Shown here piece after piece: positions 42,590 to 51,525 of a stretch of DNA of 64,000 nt. Below the pieces are notes generated by a model. It saw nothing but the letters and a program-made list of their open reading frames with translations, was not told the origin of the DNA and did not search any database. Origin of the DNA: CAIWHR01 sp963788185 (lineage in GTDB: Bacteria; Pseudomonadota; Gammaproteobacteria; Burkholderiales; Casimicrobiaceae). A program made the translations under genes and the position numbers. Position 1 is the stretch's first letter, and each line of letters begins with the position of its first letter. Location of the stretch: the NCBI GenBank assembly GCA_963788185.1, contig CAWBGE010000017.1, positions 806,001-870,000 on the forward strand, given 5' to 3'.

Positions 42590-43380
42590 CGCGAACCGTC
42601 CTCTGCCGTGTTCCGGTTCCAGGGCATGAAGATCTTCTCCATCGCCGCGATGGACGCGAAGAGGCCAAGGCCGATGCACGAGATCAGGATGAGGCTCGCG
42701 AACATCGGAGGCGTGTTCATCATCGCCTGCGAGTCCTTGATCAGGAAGCCGAGCCCCTGACTCGAGGCGACGAACTCTCCGACGATGGCGCCGACCACCG
42801 TGAGCGTCGCGCTGATCTTGAGTCCCGAGACGACATAGGGTAGGGACATCGGGATCCGGATCTTGAGAAACACCTGGAGCTTGGACGCGTGCAGGTAACG
42901 CACGAGGTCGAGGAGATCCTCGTCCACGTCATCGAGTCCGGTCGTGGTGTTGAGGACGACCGGGAAGAAAGCCACGAGGATGGCGATGGTGACATTGGCG
43001 GCGAAGCCGTAGCCGAACCAGATGAGGAAGAGGGGGGCGAGCGCTATCTTGGGCAGGGAATTGAATACGGCGATCACCGGCATGGCGATGCCGCGCACGA
43101 GGTCCGACCACGTGATCAGCAGTGCGAGGACGAACCCGAAGAGCGCGGTGAAGGCGAAGGCTGCGAGTATCTCGCCCAGGGTCGTCCCGATGTGCGTCCA
43201 CCACAGGTATTGGGAGGCCGTCTCGGGATCGAACAGGGCCTTGAAAACGGCAAGCGGCGACGGGACCAGGAATTCCTTGAGTTCCAGCAGGACGATCGCC
43301 GCCTGCCAGAGCGCGATCAGGATCGCTGCGTAGAGAAGTTTGGGCAACAGCCCCTTTGCCAGGCGGGCCGCAGTGTTCAT
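42586..43380 (-). CDS. NitT/TauT-type ABC importer permease (second subunit)
   Basis: A 264-residue permease closely related to the adjacent one. The coupling loop is LVRYLHASKLQVFLKIRIPMSLPYV and the end segment VGEFVASSQGLGFLI. Most NitT/TauT systems use a homodimer of one permease, so a tandem pair suggests duplication followed by specialisation. It lies 58 bases after the enolase-superfamily gene. Confidence 0.9.
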   Translation of the reverse strand: MNTAARLAKGLLPKLLYAAILIALWQAAIVLLELKEFLVPSPLAVFKALFDPETASQYLWWTHIGTTLGEILAAFAFTALFGFVLALLITWSDLVRGIAMPVIAVFNSLPKIALAPLFLIWFGYGFAANVTIAILVAFFPVVLNTTTGLDDVDEDLLDLVRYLHASKLQVFLKIRIPMSLPYVVSGLKISATLTVVGAIVGEFVASSQGLGFLIKDSQAMMNTPPMFASLILISCIGLGLFASIAAMEKIFMPWNRNTAEDGSR

Positions 43381-43438
43381 TGGACTACCTTCGTGCTGGG
43401 AACGAAGGCATTCGCACTCGGGGCGGCCCTTCGGTATC

Positions 43439-44848
43439 TCATGCCCTGCTGCTCGTCATCGATGCGCCAGGCAGCGAACGGGCGATCTCCCCGACCCGGT
43501 AGCCCATGCCCTCGTTGCCCAGGGATTCGAGCGAGACCCTGCCATTTCTCCGCCTGAACATGCCGGGATGCACGGCCTCCTCGGGCGCCGAGGCCTCGGG
43601 ATAGAACTGCATCGCGTTGGTTTCGACGCCCATGATCGTCCCCGCATGGGCGGCGAGAAGCAGGTGTGGAATCTGCGCCAGCATCGGATTGGTCAGGTCC
43701 TGGACCATCAGCGTCATCCCCGCGGTCCTGGCCCAGCACAGGCTCAAGAGGGCGCCGGTGAGCGTCTTGCAGGTCTTGAGCGCGACGCCCGTCCAGCCCA
43801 GCGTCCTGCCCAGGGCGACGTATTTCCAGTCGTGCGCGCTTTCGTCCATGAACAGGGGCTTGCGCGCGCTCACCGAATGGACGTCGATGCGGTTGTTCTC
43901 GAGATCGTAGGGGAAGGGCTGCTCGACATAGAGGATCATCGCGTAGGTGCGCGGTTCGGCCACGAGGAGGCGGTCGAGGATCTCGTTCACGTACGCCGGA
44001 TCGAGGACCGTGCAGTTGAAATCGGCGGAGAGCCACAGCACCCCCTGCTCGGCGGCGATCCGACCGACGTCGCGCATGCGGTCGTAGTCCCATTCGGCGT
44101 CGGTTCCCGTGAGCTTCACCTTGAGGCACTCGAGACCGTCCCGCTCGATCCAGTCCGGAAGGAACACCGGGTATCCGTCGTCGGGCTCCGAACCCGTGGC
44201 TTCGGCGGGCAGGAGAAGATCCTTGCCGCCCACGAGGTGCCACGCCGGCAGGGATTTCGGCACGGGCCTGGCGAAAAACTCCTGCGGATAGCGTCCCGCA
44301 AAGCGCTCGGCGTATTCGGGGCTGTAGTACCACGACAGGTCCCGGTTCATGTAATCGCGGTTGTACGTCGCGAAACTCGGTACGCGATGGAGGATGCCGT
44401 AGGCATCGTGCGTCGCGATGTCGAAGGCAGAGGCGCAGACGAGGGCGGATAGCCAGGGCATCGGCGGCTCGCCGGCGGCGACGCGCGCGGCGTTGAAACC
44501 CCGAAACAGCGTGGGCAGACGCTCCTGGACGAAGCGATGCCCGATCTCCATCGGATGGCCCCATTCGCCGCTTTCGGCCCAGGCGGTCGCGACGATCGCG
44601 GTGAATTCCTGCATCGCCGCGAGCCTCGTCTCGTAGCCGAGCGTCGATGGCCACACCCATGCGACGCTGAGCGGAGTCTCGCCCCAGCCTTCCGCGACGG
44701 TTCCGCTTCGGCCCTCGACCCGGACGAGGGCGCGGGCGCAGGTCGTATGCGTGGTCGTCTCGGGGCCGAACTTGAGCGGCAGCCGAGTCTTGATAGGCAG
44801 GTAATAGAGGGTGACGTTCCGTACCCGGACGTCGTTACCATGAGCCAT
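43439..44848 (-). CDS. Enolase-superfamily enzyme (MLE-like subgroup, enlarged)
   Basis: A 469-residue protein, about 100 longer than usual members. The extra sequence falls roughly between residues 150 and 235. The barrel residues fit the Lys/Lys subgroup: Lys243/Lys245 (CLKVKLTG), metal ligands Asp276 (SADFNC), Glu309 (YVEQPF) and Asp335 (FMDES), and Lys358 (VALKTCK). Members do cycloisomerisation, dehydration or racemisation. It is the first gene of the minus-strand ABC operon and divergent from iolC. It probably acts on the compound brought in by that importer. Confidence 0.8.
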   Translation of the reverse strand: MAHGNDVRVRNVTLYYLPIKTRLPLKFGPETTTHTTCARALVRVEGRSGTVAEGWGETPLSVAWVWPSTLGYETRLAAMQEFTAIVATAWAESGEWGHPMEIGHRFVQERLPTLFRGFNAARVAAGEPPMPWLSALVCASAFDIATHDAYGILHRVPSFATYNRDYMNRDLSWYYSPEYAERFAGRYPQEFFARPVPKSLPAWHLVGGKDLLLPAEATGSEPDDGYPVFLPDWIERDGLECLKVKLTGTDAEWDYDRMRDVGRIAAEQGVLWLSADFNCTVLDPAYVNEILDRLLVAEPRTYAMILYVEQPFPYDLENNRIDVHSVSARKPLFMDESAHDWKYVALGRTLGWTGVALKTCKTLTGALLSLCWARTAGMTLMVQDLTNPMLAQIPHLLLAAHAGTIMGVETNAMQFYPEASAPEEAVHPGMFRRRNGRVSLESLGNEGMGYRVGEIARSLPGASMTSSRA

Positions 44849-44913
44849 GAATTCACGATACCATGGTTCGGTGCCGTTGCAGTGAAAATTCCACCGGCAC
44901 GACGCAGCGCAAC

Positions 44914-44942
44914 TTGAGTTTCACGACGGCCGGGAACAGAAT
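44914..44942 (+). promoter_or_regulatory. Candidate promoter of the inositol operon
   Basis: TTGAGT at 44914-44919 and CAGAAT at 44937-44942 are separated by 17 bases and each match consensus at four of six positions, about 50 bases before iolC. GTGAAA (44882-44887) and TTTCAC (44919-44924) form an inverted pair 31 bases apart, the second overlapping the -35. This could be a repressor looping site, but it is only a weak suggestion. Confidence 0.3.
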
Positions 44943-44990
44943 GCAAGCCGTCTTCCGCGTTCCGCGGACACCGACGTCCGGACCCTCACG

Positions 44991-46934
44991 ATGCGCAATC
45001 CCACGCCTTTCGCCCCAGGCCGCCGCTTCGACGTTCTCTGCCTCGGCCGTTTCGCCGTCGACTTCTACGCGCAGCAGATCGGCGCGCGCCTCGAGGACGT
45101 GACGAGCTTCGCCAAGTACCTCGGCGGCTCGTCGGCGAACACCGCGTTCGGCTGCGCGCGGCTGGGCCTGAAGACCGGGCTCATCTCGCGGATCGGCGAC
45201 GACGGCCTCGGCCGCTTCCTCGTCGAGACGATCGGCAAGGAAGGCTGCGACACGTCGCACGTCAGCGTCGACCCGGCCCGGCTCACCGGCGCGGTGGTGC
45301 TCGGCATCAAGGACAAGGACACGTTCCCGCTCATCTTCATGCGCGAGAACTGCGCCGACATGGCGATCACCGGCGACGATGTCGAGGAATCCTACATTGC
45401 GCAGAGCCGCGCGCTGCTGATCACCGGCACGCACTTCTCGACCGAGTACATCAACCGTATCAGCCACCTCGCGCTCGACCGCGCGCGTAAGAACAATGTC
45501 CGGACGATCCTCGACATCGACTACCGGCCGGTGCTGTGGGGGCTCACCAAGCGCGGCGATGGCGAGACCCGCTTCATCCCCTCCGACGGCGTCACCGCGC
45601 ACCTGCAACGCATCCTGCCCAGGATCGACCTCGCGATCGGCACCATCGAGGAGTTCAACATTGCCGGCGGTAGCACCGACATCCTGGCCTCGCTCAGGCG
45701 GGTGCGCGAGCTGACCGCGGCGACGCTGGTCGTCAAGCGCGGCCCGATGGGCTGCGCGGTGATCGACGGGCCGATTCCCGCGTCGCTCGATGCCGCGTTC
45801 AACGGCAAGGGTGTCGAAGTCGCCGTGCTCAACGTGCTGGGTGCCGGCGACGCGTTCAACGCGGGCTTCCTGTCCGGCTGGGTGCGCGGCGAGGAATACG
45901 ACGCCGCCTGCCGCTATGCCAACGCCTGCGGCGCGCTGGTCGTCTCGCGCCACGGCTGCGCGCCGGCGATGCCCACGCGCGTCGAGCTCGACTACTTCCT
46001 CGCCCATGCCGACACGATTCCGCGGCCCGACCAGGACGCGACACTCACGCGGCTGCACCGCGTCACCGCGCCGCGGGTGCCGCGTGACGAGTTGTTCGTC
46101 TTCGCTTTCGACCACCGCAATCCCTTCTTCGACCTCGCGCAGCGCGAAGGTGCCTCCGAGGCTCGGCTGCCGGCGCTGAAGAAGCTCTTCGTCACTGCGG
46201 TCGCGGAGACCGAACAGGCGCTGGGGCTCGCCGGCAAGGTGGGGCTGCTCTGCGACGACCGCTACGGCCAGGAGGCGCTCAACGCCGCGACCGGGCGCGG
46301 CTGGTGGATCGGGCGCCCGGTCGAACTGCCGGGTTCCAATCCACTCGAATTCGATCGCGGTCGTTCGGTCGGCACGACGCTGATCAACTGGCCCGGCGAG
46401 CAGGTCGTCAAGTGTCTGGTGCAGTTCCATCCCGACGACCCCGTCGACCACCGGCTCGAGCAGGAGGCGCAGATCCGCAGCCTCTACGACGCCGTGCAAG
46501 CCAGCGGCCACGAGTTGCTGCTGGAAATCATCCCGCCCGCCGGCAAGGGGCCGGGCGACGATGCGGTCTACCGCGCGCTGAAGCGGCTCTACAACCTCGG
46601 CATCTACCCGGAGTGGTGGAAGCTCGCGCCGCTGCCCGCCGCGCAGTGGACGGCCATCGACGCGCTGATCGGCGAGCGCGATCCGCATTGCCGCGGCGTC
46701 GTCGTGCTCGGCCTCAATGCGCCGGTCGAGGAACTCGTCGCGGGCTTCCGCGATGCGCGGGCCGCGAAGCGTTGCCGCGGCTTCGCCGTCGGCCGCACGA
46801 TCTTCCACGAGCCGGCCCGACAATGGCTCGCCGGGACGATCGACGACCGGGCGCTCATCGATGCGGTGCGCGCGACCTACGAAGCGCTGATCCACGCCTG
46901 GCGCGCGGCGCGCGGCGGGGTCACCCCCCCATGA
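44991..46934 (+). CDS. iolC: IolC: 5-dehydro-2-deoxygluconokinase fused to DKGP aldolase (DUF2090)
   Basis: A 647-residue two-domain enzyme. Residues 1 to about 330 are a PfkB/ribokinase-fold kinase (FDVLCLGRFAVDFYAQQIG, YLGGSSANTAFG, and the catalytic VLGAGDAFNAGFLSG). Residues about 345-640 are a DUF2090 domain (LFVFAFDHRNPFFDLA, YPEWWKLAP, FAVGRTIFHEPARQWLAG), which in such fusions cleaves 2-deoxy-5-keto-gluconate-6-phosphate. Thus one protein does both the IolC and IolJ steps and no separate aldolase is needed. The stop overlaps iolD as ATGA after a run of seven C. Confidence 0.9.
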   Translation: MRNPTPFAPGRRFDVLCLGRFAVDFYAQQIGARLEDVTSFAKYLGGSSANTAFGCARLGLKTGLISRIGDDGLGRFLVETIGKEGCDTSHVSVDPARLTGAVVLGIKDKDTFPLIFMRENCADMAITGDDVEESYIAQSRALLITGTHFSTEYINRISHLALDRARKNNVRTILDIDYRPVLWGLTKRGDGETRFIPSDGVTAHLQRILPRIDLAIGTIEEFNIAGGSTDILASLRRVRELTAATLVVKRGPMGCAVIDGPIPASLDAAFNGKGVEVAVLNVLGAGDAFNAGFLSGWVRGEEYDAACRYANACGALVVSRHGCAPAMPTRVELDYFLAHADTIPRPDQDATLTRLHRVTAPRVPRDELFVFAFDHRNPFFDLAQREGASEARLPALKKLFVTAVAETEQALGLAGKVGLLCDDRYGQEALNAATGRGWWIGRPVELPGSNPLEFDRGRSVGTTLINWPGEQVVKCLVQFHPDDPVDHRLEQEAQIRSLYDAVQASGHELLLEIIPPAGKGPGDDAVYRALKRLYNLGIYPEWWKLAPLPAAQWTAIDALIGERDPHCRGVVVLGLNAPVEELVAGFRDARAAKRCRGFAVGRTIFHEPARQWLAGTIDDRALIDAVRATYEALIHAWRAARGGVTPP

Positions 46935-48784
46935 GCGCCACCCTTCGCCTGACAATGGCGCAGGCGCTGGTCCGCTATCTCGCGGCGGTCCGCGCCGACA
47001 CCGGCAACGGCATCGAGCCGCTGTTTGCCGGGGTGTTCGCGATCTTCGGCCATGGCAACGTCGCCGGCCTGGGCGAGGCCTTGTACGCGCATCGCGATGC
47101 GCTGCCGACCTACCGCGCGCACAACGAGCAGGCGATGGCGCACGCGGCGATCGCCTATGCCAAGGCGAAGATGCGGCGGCGGATGATGATCTGCACGACG
47201 TCGATCGGTCCGGGTGCCACCAACCTGGTGACGGCCGCCGCGCTCGCCCACGTCAACCGGTTGCCGGTGCTGCTGCTGCCCGGCGATGTGTACGCGTCGC
47301 GCGCCCCCGATCCGGTGCTCCAGCAGGTCGAGGACTTCCAAGACGGCTGCGTGTCCGCCAATGATTGCTTCAAGCCGGTATCACGCTACTTCGACCGTAT
47401 CCTGCGGCCCGAGCAGCTGCTGACCGCGCTGCCGCGCGCGATCCACGTGCTGACCGACCCCGCATTGTGCGGTCCGGTGACCCTCGCGCTGCCGCAGGAC
47501 GTGCAGACGATGGCCTTCGACTTTCCGGAGGCGTTCTTCGCGCCGCCGATGGTCAGCTTTCGCGCCCAGCCGCCCGACGACGCAGAACTCGCGCGCGCTG
47601 TCGCGCTGCTCTCCGCCGCCCGGCGCCCGCTGCTGGTCGCGGGCGGCGGCGTCCTCTACAGCGACGCCTGCGCCGAGCTCCTGCGGTTCGCCGAGGCGCA
47701 TGGTGTGCCGGTCGCCGAAACGCAGGCGGGCAAGAGCGCGCTGCCGTGGAACCACCCGCTGCAGCAGGGCGCGATCGGCGTCACCGGCGCGCCGGCGGCG
47801 AACGCGCTGGCGCAGTCCGCCGACCTCGTGCTCGCCGTCGGGACGCGACTGTCCGACTTCACCACCGGATCGCACTCGATGTTCGGCAACGCGCGGCTCG
47901 TGTCGATCAACGTCAACGGCTTCGATGCGCTGAAGTGGCACGGTGCCGCGCTGCAGGCCGATGCGCGCCTCGGGTTGGAAGCGCTGTCGCGGGCGCTGGC
48001 CGGCTGGAGCGCCGACCCGGCGTGGCAGGCGAAGGCGACAGCCGCCGCCGCGGAGTGGCGCGCAACCGTCGACCGGATCACCGGACAGCGCGATGTCGCC
48101 TTGCCCTACGACGGCGAGGTCATCGGCGCGATCCAGCGCTCGACGCCCGATTCGCCGGCCACCGACATCGTCGTCGGCGCTGCCGGCACGCTGCCGGCCG
48201 AACTGCACAAGCTCTGGCGCACGGTGGTGCCCGGCGGCTACCACATGGAATACGGCTACTCGTGCATGGGCTACGAGATCGCCGGCGGCATCGGCGTGAA
48301 GATGGCGCACCCGGAGCGCGAGATCGTCGTCGTCATCGGCGACGGCAGCTACCTGATGCTCAACTCCGAAATCGCGACGTCCGTGATGCTGGGCACCAAG
48401 CTCATCGTCGTCGTCCTCGACAACCAGGGCTTCGGCTGCATCAACCGGCTGCAGCAGGCCTGCGGCGGCGCCCCTTTCAACAACCTGTTCGCAGACTGCG
48501 TGCAGGCGCCGCCCGGCGCGCCGGCCATCGACTTCGCGGCGCACGCGGCGGCACTGGGCGCACGTGCCGAAAACGTTCGCAGCATTCCCGAGCTCGAAGC
48601 GGCGCTCGTCCGCGCCCGGGCCGCCGATCGTACGTACGTGATCGCGATTCGTACCGATCCGACGCGGACCACCGACGACGGCGGCTGGTGGTGGGAGGTC
48701 GCGGTGCCGGAAGTCTCGCCGCGCCCCGAAGTGCGCGCGGCGCGCGCCGCCTACGACGACGCCAAAGGACGGCAAAGGCCATGA
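46931..48784 (+). CDS. iolD: IolD: 3D-(3,5/4)-trihydroxycyclohexane-1,2-dione hydrolase
   Basis: A 617-residue thiamine-diphosphate enzyme. The N-terminal PYR domain has the cofactor-activating Glu in YRAHNEQAMAHAAIAYAK. The C-terminal PP domain carries the metal/ThDP motif IGDGSYLMLNSEI through LDNQGFGCINRLQ. IolD opens the cyclohexanedione ring to 5-deoxyglucuronate. The gene is coupled to iolC and iolE by ATGA overlaps on both sides. Confidence 0.93.
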   Translation: MSATLRLTMAQALVRYLAAVRADTGNGIEPLFAGVFAIFGHGNVAGLGEALYAHRDALPTYRAHNEQAMAHAAIAYAKAKMRRRMMICTTSIGPGATNLVTAAALAHVNRLPVLLLPGDVYASRAPDPVLQQVEDFQDGCVSANDCFKPVSRYFDRILRPEQLLTALPRAIHVLTDPALCGPVTLALPQDVQTMAFDFPEAFFAPPMVSFRAQPPDDAELARAVALLSAARRPLLVAGGGVLYSDACAELLRFAEAHGVPVAETQAGKSALPWNHPLQQGAIGVTGAPAANALAQSADLVLAVGTRLSDFTTGSHSMFGNARLVSINVNGFDALKWHGAALQADARLGLEALSRALAGWSADPAWQAKATAAAAEWRATVDRITGQRDVALPYDGEVIGAIQRSTPDSPATDIVVGAAGTLPAELHKLWRTVVPGGYHMEYGYSCMGYEIAGGIGVKMAHPEREIVVVIGDGSYLMLNSEIATSVMLGTKLIVVVLDNQGFGCINRLQQACGGAPFNNLFADCVQAPPGAPAIDFAAHAAALGARAENVRSIPELEAALVRARAADRTYVIAIRTDPTRTTDDGGWWWEVAVPEVSPRPEVRAARAAYDDAKGRQRP

Positions 48785-49686
48785 GGACGAAATTCGCCGT
48801 GAAGATCGGCATCAACCCGATATCGTGGAGCAACGACGATCTGCCCTCGCTCGGCGGCGAGACGCCGCTCGAGACCGCGCTCGCCGAAGGCGAGGCGATC
48901 GGCTACCAGGGTTTCGAGCTCGGCAACAAGTTCCCGCGGCAGGCCGACGCGCTTCGCGAGGTGCTGGGACGGCACAGGCTCGCCTGCGTGTCCGGCTGGT
49001 ACTCCGGACGCCTCGCGCACGGCAGCGTCGACGACGAGATCAAGGCAGTCGGACCGCACCTCGACCTGCTCGCGAAGAACGGTTCGACGGTGTTGGTCTA
49101 CGGCGAAGTCGCCGGCACCATCCAGGGCTCGCCGGTTCCGCTGTACAAGCGCCCGCGCTTCTTCGCCGACGGGCAATGGCGCGACTACGGCGAGCGGCTG
49201 ACCGCGTTCGCGCGCTACACGCTGTCGCACGGCGTGCGCATCGGCTATCACCATCACATGGGGGCCTACGTGCAGGCGCCCGAGGATGTCGACCGGCTTA
49301 TGGCGGCCACCGGCGACGAGGTCGGGCTGCTGTTCGACACCGGCCACATGAGCTTCGCCGGCGGCGACCCCGTCGCGATGCTGATGAAGCACCTGCCGCG
49401 CGTCTGCCACGTCCACTGCAAGGACGTCCGGCCGCAGGTGATCCGGCTGGCGAAGAACCGCAACTGGAGCTTTCTCGAAGCGGTGATCAACGGCGCGTTT
49501 ACCGTACCGGGCGACGGCGCGATCGACTTCTCCGCGGTAATGGAACTGCTGCACGGTGCCGGCTACCGGGGCTGGCTGGTCGTCGAAGCCGAGCAGGACC
49601 CGATCGTCGCACCCGCCTACAAGTACGCCGAAATGGGCTATCGCCACCTGCGCGAACTCGTCGACCGGCTCGAAGGCGCCCGATGA
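48781..49686 (+). CDS. iolE: IolE: 2-keto-myo-inositol dehydratase
   Basis: A 301-residue TIM-barrel enzyme of the AP_endonuc_2 type. It has the IolE opening KIGINPISWSNDDLPSLGGETPLE and metal-site segments IGYHHHMGAYV, LLFDTGHMSFAGGDP and CHVHCKDVRPQV. It dehydrates 2-keto-myo-inositol to the IolD substrate. ATG 48781 overlaps the iolD stop, and its stop overlaps iolB. Confidence 0.93.
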   Translation: MRTKFAVKIGINPISWSNDDLPSLGGETPLETALAEGEAIGYQGFELGNKFPRQADALREVLGRHRLACVSGWYSGRLAHGSVDDEIKAVGPHLDLLAKNGSTVLVYGEVAGTIQGSPVPLYKRPRFFADGQWRDYGERLTAFARYTLSHGVRIGYHHHMGAYVQAPEDVDRLMAATGDEVGLLFDTGHMSFAGGDPVAMLMKHLPRVCHVHCKDVRPQVIRLAKNRNWSFLEAVINGAFTVPGDGAIDFSAVMELLHGAGYRGWLVVEAEQDPIVAPAYKYAEMGYRHLRELVDRLEGAR

Positions 49687-50477
49687 GCCTGCTCGTCAAG
49701 GGCCGGCGCACGGGCCGCGAGATCGTTCGCGTGACGCCGGCGTCGGCCGGGTGGCGCTACGTCGGATTCGCCGCCTACCGGCTGCAGCCGGGCGAGACAA
49801 TCGACGTCGACCTGAAGGGCTCCGAAGTGTGCATCGTCGTGCTTGCCGGCACGGTCGACGTCGAAGGCGGCGGGCAGGCCTGGCGCGACATCGGCGCGCG
49901 GCCGAGCGTGTTCGCCGACCAGGCGCCTTATGCCGTCTACCTGCCGTCCGGCGAGGGAATCCGCGTGACCGCGCTCATTGCTGCCGAGATCGGCGTCGCC
50001 AGCGCGCCGGGACCGGGCAACACGCCGGCGCGGCTGATTGCGCCGGAGTCGATGCAGCGCAGCGTGCGCGGCAAGGGTTCGAACGCGCGCTACGTCTGCG
50101 ACATCCTTCCGCAGACTGCGCCCGCGACGCATCTGCTCGTCGTCGAAGTGCGCACCCCGTCCGGCCACTCGTCGAGCTATCCGCCGCACAAGCACGACAC
50201 CGACGACCTGCCGGCGGAGAGCTCGCTCGAGGAGACCTACTACCACCGGTTGAATCCGGCACAGGGCTTCGCGTTCCAGCGCGTCTACACCGACGACCGC
50301 TCGCTCGACGAGTCGCTCGCCGTCGAGGATCACGACGTCGTGATGGTGCCGCGCGGCTACCATCCGGTCGTCGTGCCGCACGGCTACGAGTCCTACTACC
50401 TCAACGTGATGGCGGGGCCGAAGCGGGAATGGCACTTCCGCAACGACCCGGCGCACGAATGGATGTTGAAGCGCTGA
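49683..50477 (+). CDS. iolB: IolB: 5-deoxyglucuronate isomerase
   Basis: A 264-residue bicupin. The metal site of the second cupin is visible in SSYPPHKHDTDDLPAESSLEETYYHRL, and VPRGYHPVVVPHGYESYYLNVMAG closes the family pattern. It isomerises 5-deoxyglucuronate to 2-deoxy-5-keto-gluconate, the IolC substrate. Coupled to iolE by ATGA. Confidence 0.93.
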   Translation: MSLLVKGRRTGREIVRVTPASAGWRYVGFAAYRLQPGETIDVDLKGSEVCIVVLAGTVDVEGGGQAWRDIGARPSVFADQAPYAVYLPSGEGIRVTALIAAEIGVASAPGPGNTPARLIAPESMQRSVRGKGSNARYVCDILPQTAPATHLLVVEVRTPSGHSSSYPPHKHDTDDLPAESSLEETYYHRLNPAQGFAFQRVYTDDRSLDESLAVEDHDVVMVPRGYHPVVVPHGYESYYLNVMAGPKREWHFRNDPAHEWMLKR

Positions 50478-50538
50478 CGCGTCCTCGCGTACCGGCTCGA
50501 ATTCAAGGTCGAGGAAACGCGCAATCGGGGAGAATACG

Positions 50539-51525
50539 ATGATCGACGTTGCACTGTTCGGCGCCGGCCGGATCGGAAAGATCCACGCCGGCAATTTCGT
50601 GCGCCAGCCCGGTGTGCGCCTCAAGTACGTGATCGACATCGACGCCGCTGCCGCGCAGGCGCTGGCCGCGCAGCACGGCGCGAGTGCCGCGACCGCCGAT
50701 GCTGCGTTCGCCGACAAGGCGGTCGGCGCGGTCGTCATCGGTTCGTCCACCGATACGCACGCCGACCTCATCCTGCGCGCCGCGGCGGCGGGCAAGCAGA
50801 TCTTCTGCGAAAAGCCGGTGGACCTGGCGCTCGACCGCGCCCGCACCTGCGCGCAGGCGGTGGCAAAGGCCGGCGTCACCTGTCTGATCGGATTCCAGCG
50901 CCGCTACGATCCGACCTTCGCCGCGGTGAAGGCGCGCATCGTCGCCGGAGAGATCGGCGATCCCGAGATGCTCGTCGTCACCAGCCGCGACCCCGGCGCG
51001 CCGCCGCCCGAGTACCTGAAGCGCTCGGGCGGAATCTTCAAGGACATGCTGATCCACGACTTCGACATCTTCCGCTGGATCCTCGACGACGAGGCGGAAA
51101 CGCTCTACGCGACCGGCAGCGTGCTCACCGATCCCGCGGTCGGCGCGGTGGGCGACATCGACGCCACCGCGGTGACGATCCGGACGAAGAAGGGCCGGCT
51201 CGCGCAGATCAACACCATCCGTCGCGCGGCGTACGGCTACGACCAGCGCTTCGAGGTGCTGGGCAGCAAGGGCCTGCTGCAGGCCGGCAACCACCGACCG
51301 ACCGAAGTGTCGGCCTGGACGGCGACCAACGTCAGCGTCGACAAGCCCGAGCATTTCTTCCTCGAGCGCTACCGCGCCGCCTACGCGGCCGAGACCGCGC
51401 ACTTCTTCGACGCCATCGCGCAGGGCAAGAAGGTGCGTACCACCATCGACGACGGCGTCAAGGCGCTCGAGCTGGCCGAGGCGGCGACGACGTCGTGGCG
51501 CGAGAAGCGCATCGTGGAGCTTTGA
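50539..51525 (+). CDS. iolG: IolG: inositol 2-dehydrogenase
   Basis: A 328-residue Gfo/Idh/MocA dehydrogenase with Rossmann motif ALFGAGRIGKIHAGNF, active-site Lys in FCEKPVDLA, and the Asp/His pair in GGIFKDMLIHDFDIFRW, as in inositol dehydrogenases. It makes 2-keto-myo-inositol with NAD+. GGGGAGAA precedes ATG 50539, and the stop touches the start of the phosphatase gene (TGATG). Confidence 0.9.
   Translation: MIDVALFGAGRIGKIHAGNFVRQPGVRLKYVIDIDAAAAQALAAQHGASAATADAAFADKAVGAVVIGSSTDTHADLILRAAAAGKQIFCEKPVDLALDRARTCAQAVAKAGVTCLIGFQRRYDPTFAAVKARIVAGEIGDPEMLVVTSRDPGAPPPEYLKRSGGIFKDMLIHDFDIFRWILDDEAETLYATGSVLTDPAVGAVGDIDATAVTIRTKKGRLAQINTIRRAAYGYDQRFEVLGSKGLLQAGNHRPTEVSAWTATNVSVDKPEHFFLERYRAAYAAETAHFFDAIAQGKKVRTTIDDGVKALELAEAATTSWREKRIVEL

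Noticed and set aside
46924..46930. A run of seven C at the iolC/iolD junction as a phase-variable switch
   Set aside because: It lies in the last two codons of iolC just before the overlapping ATG. A slip would change only the tail, and seven C is not unusual here.
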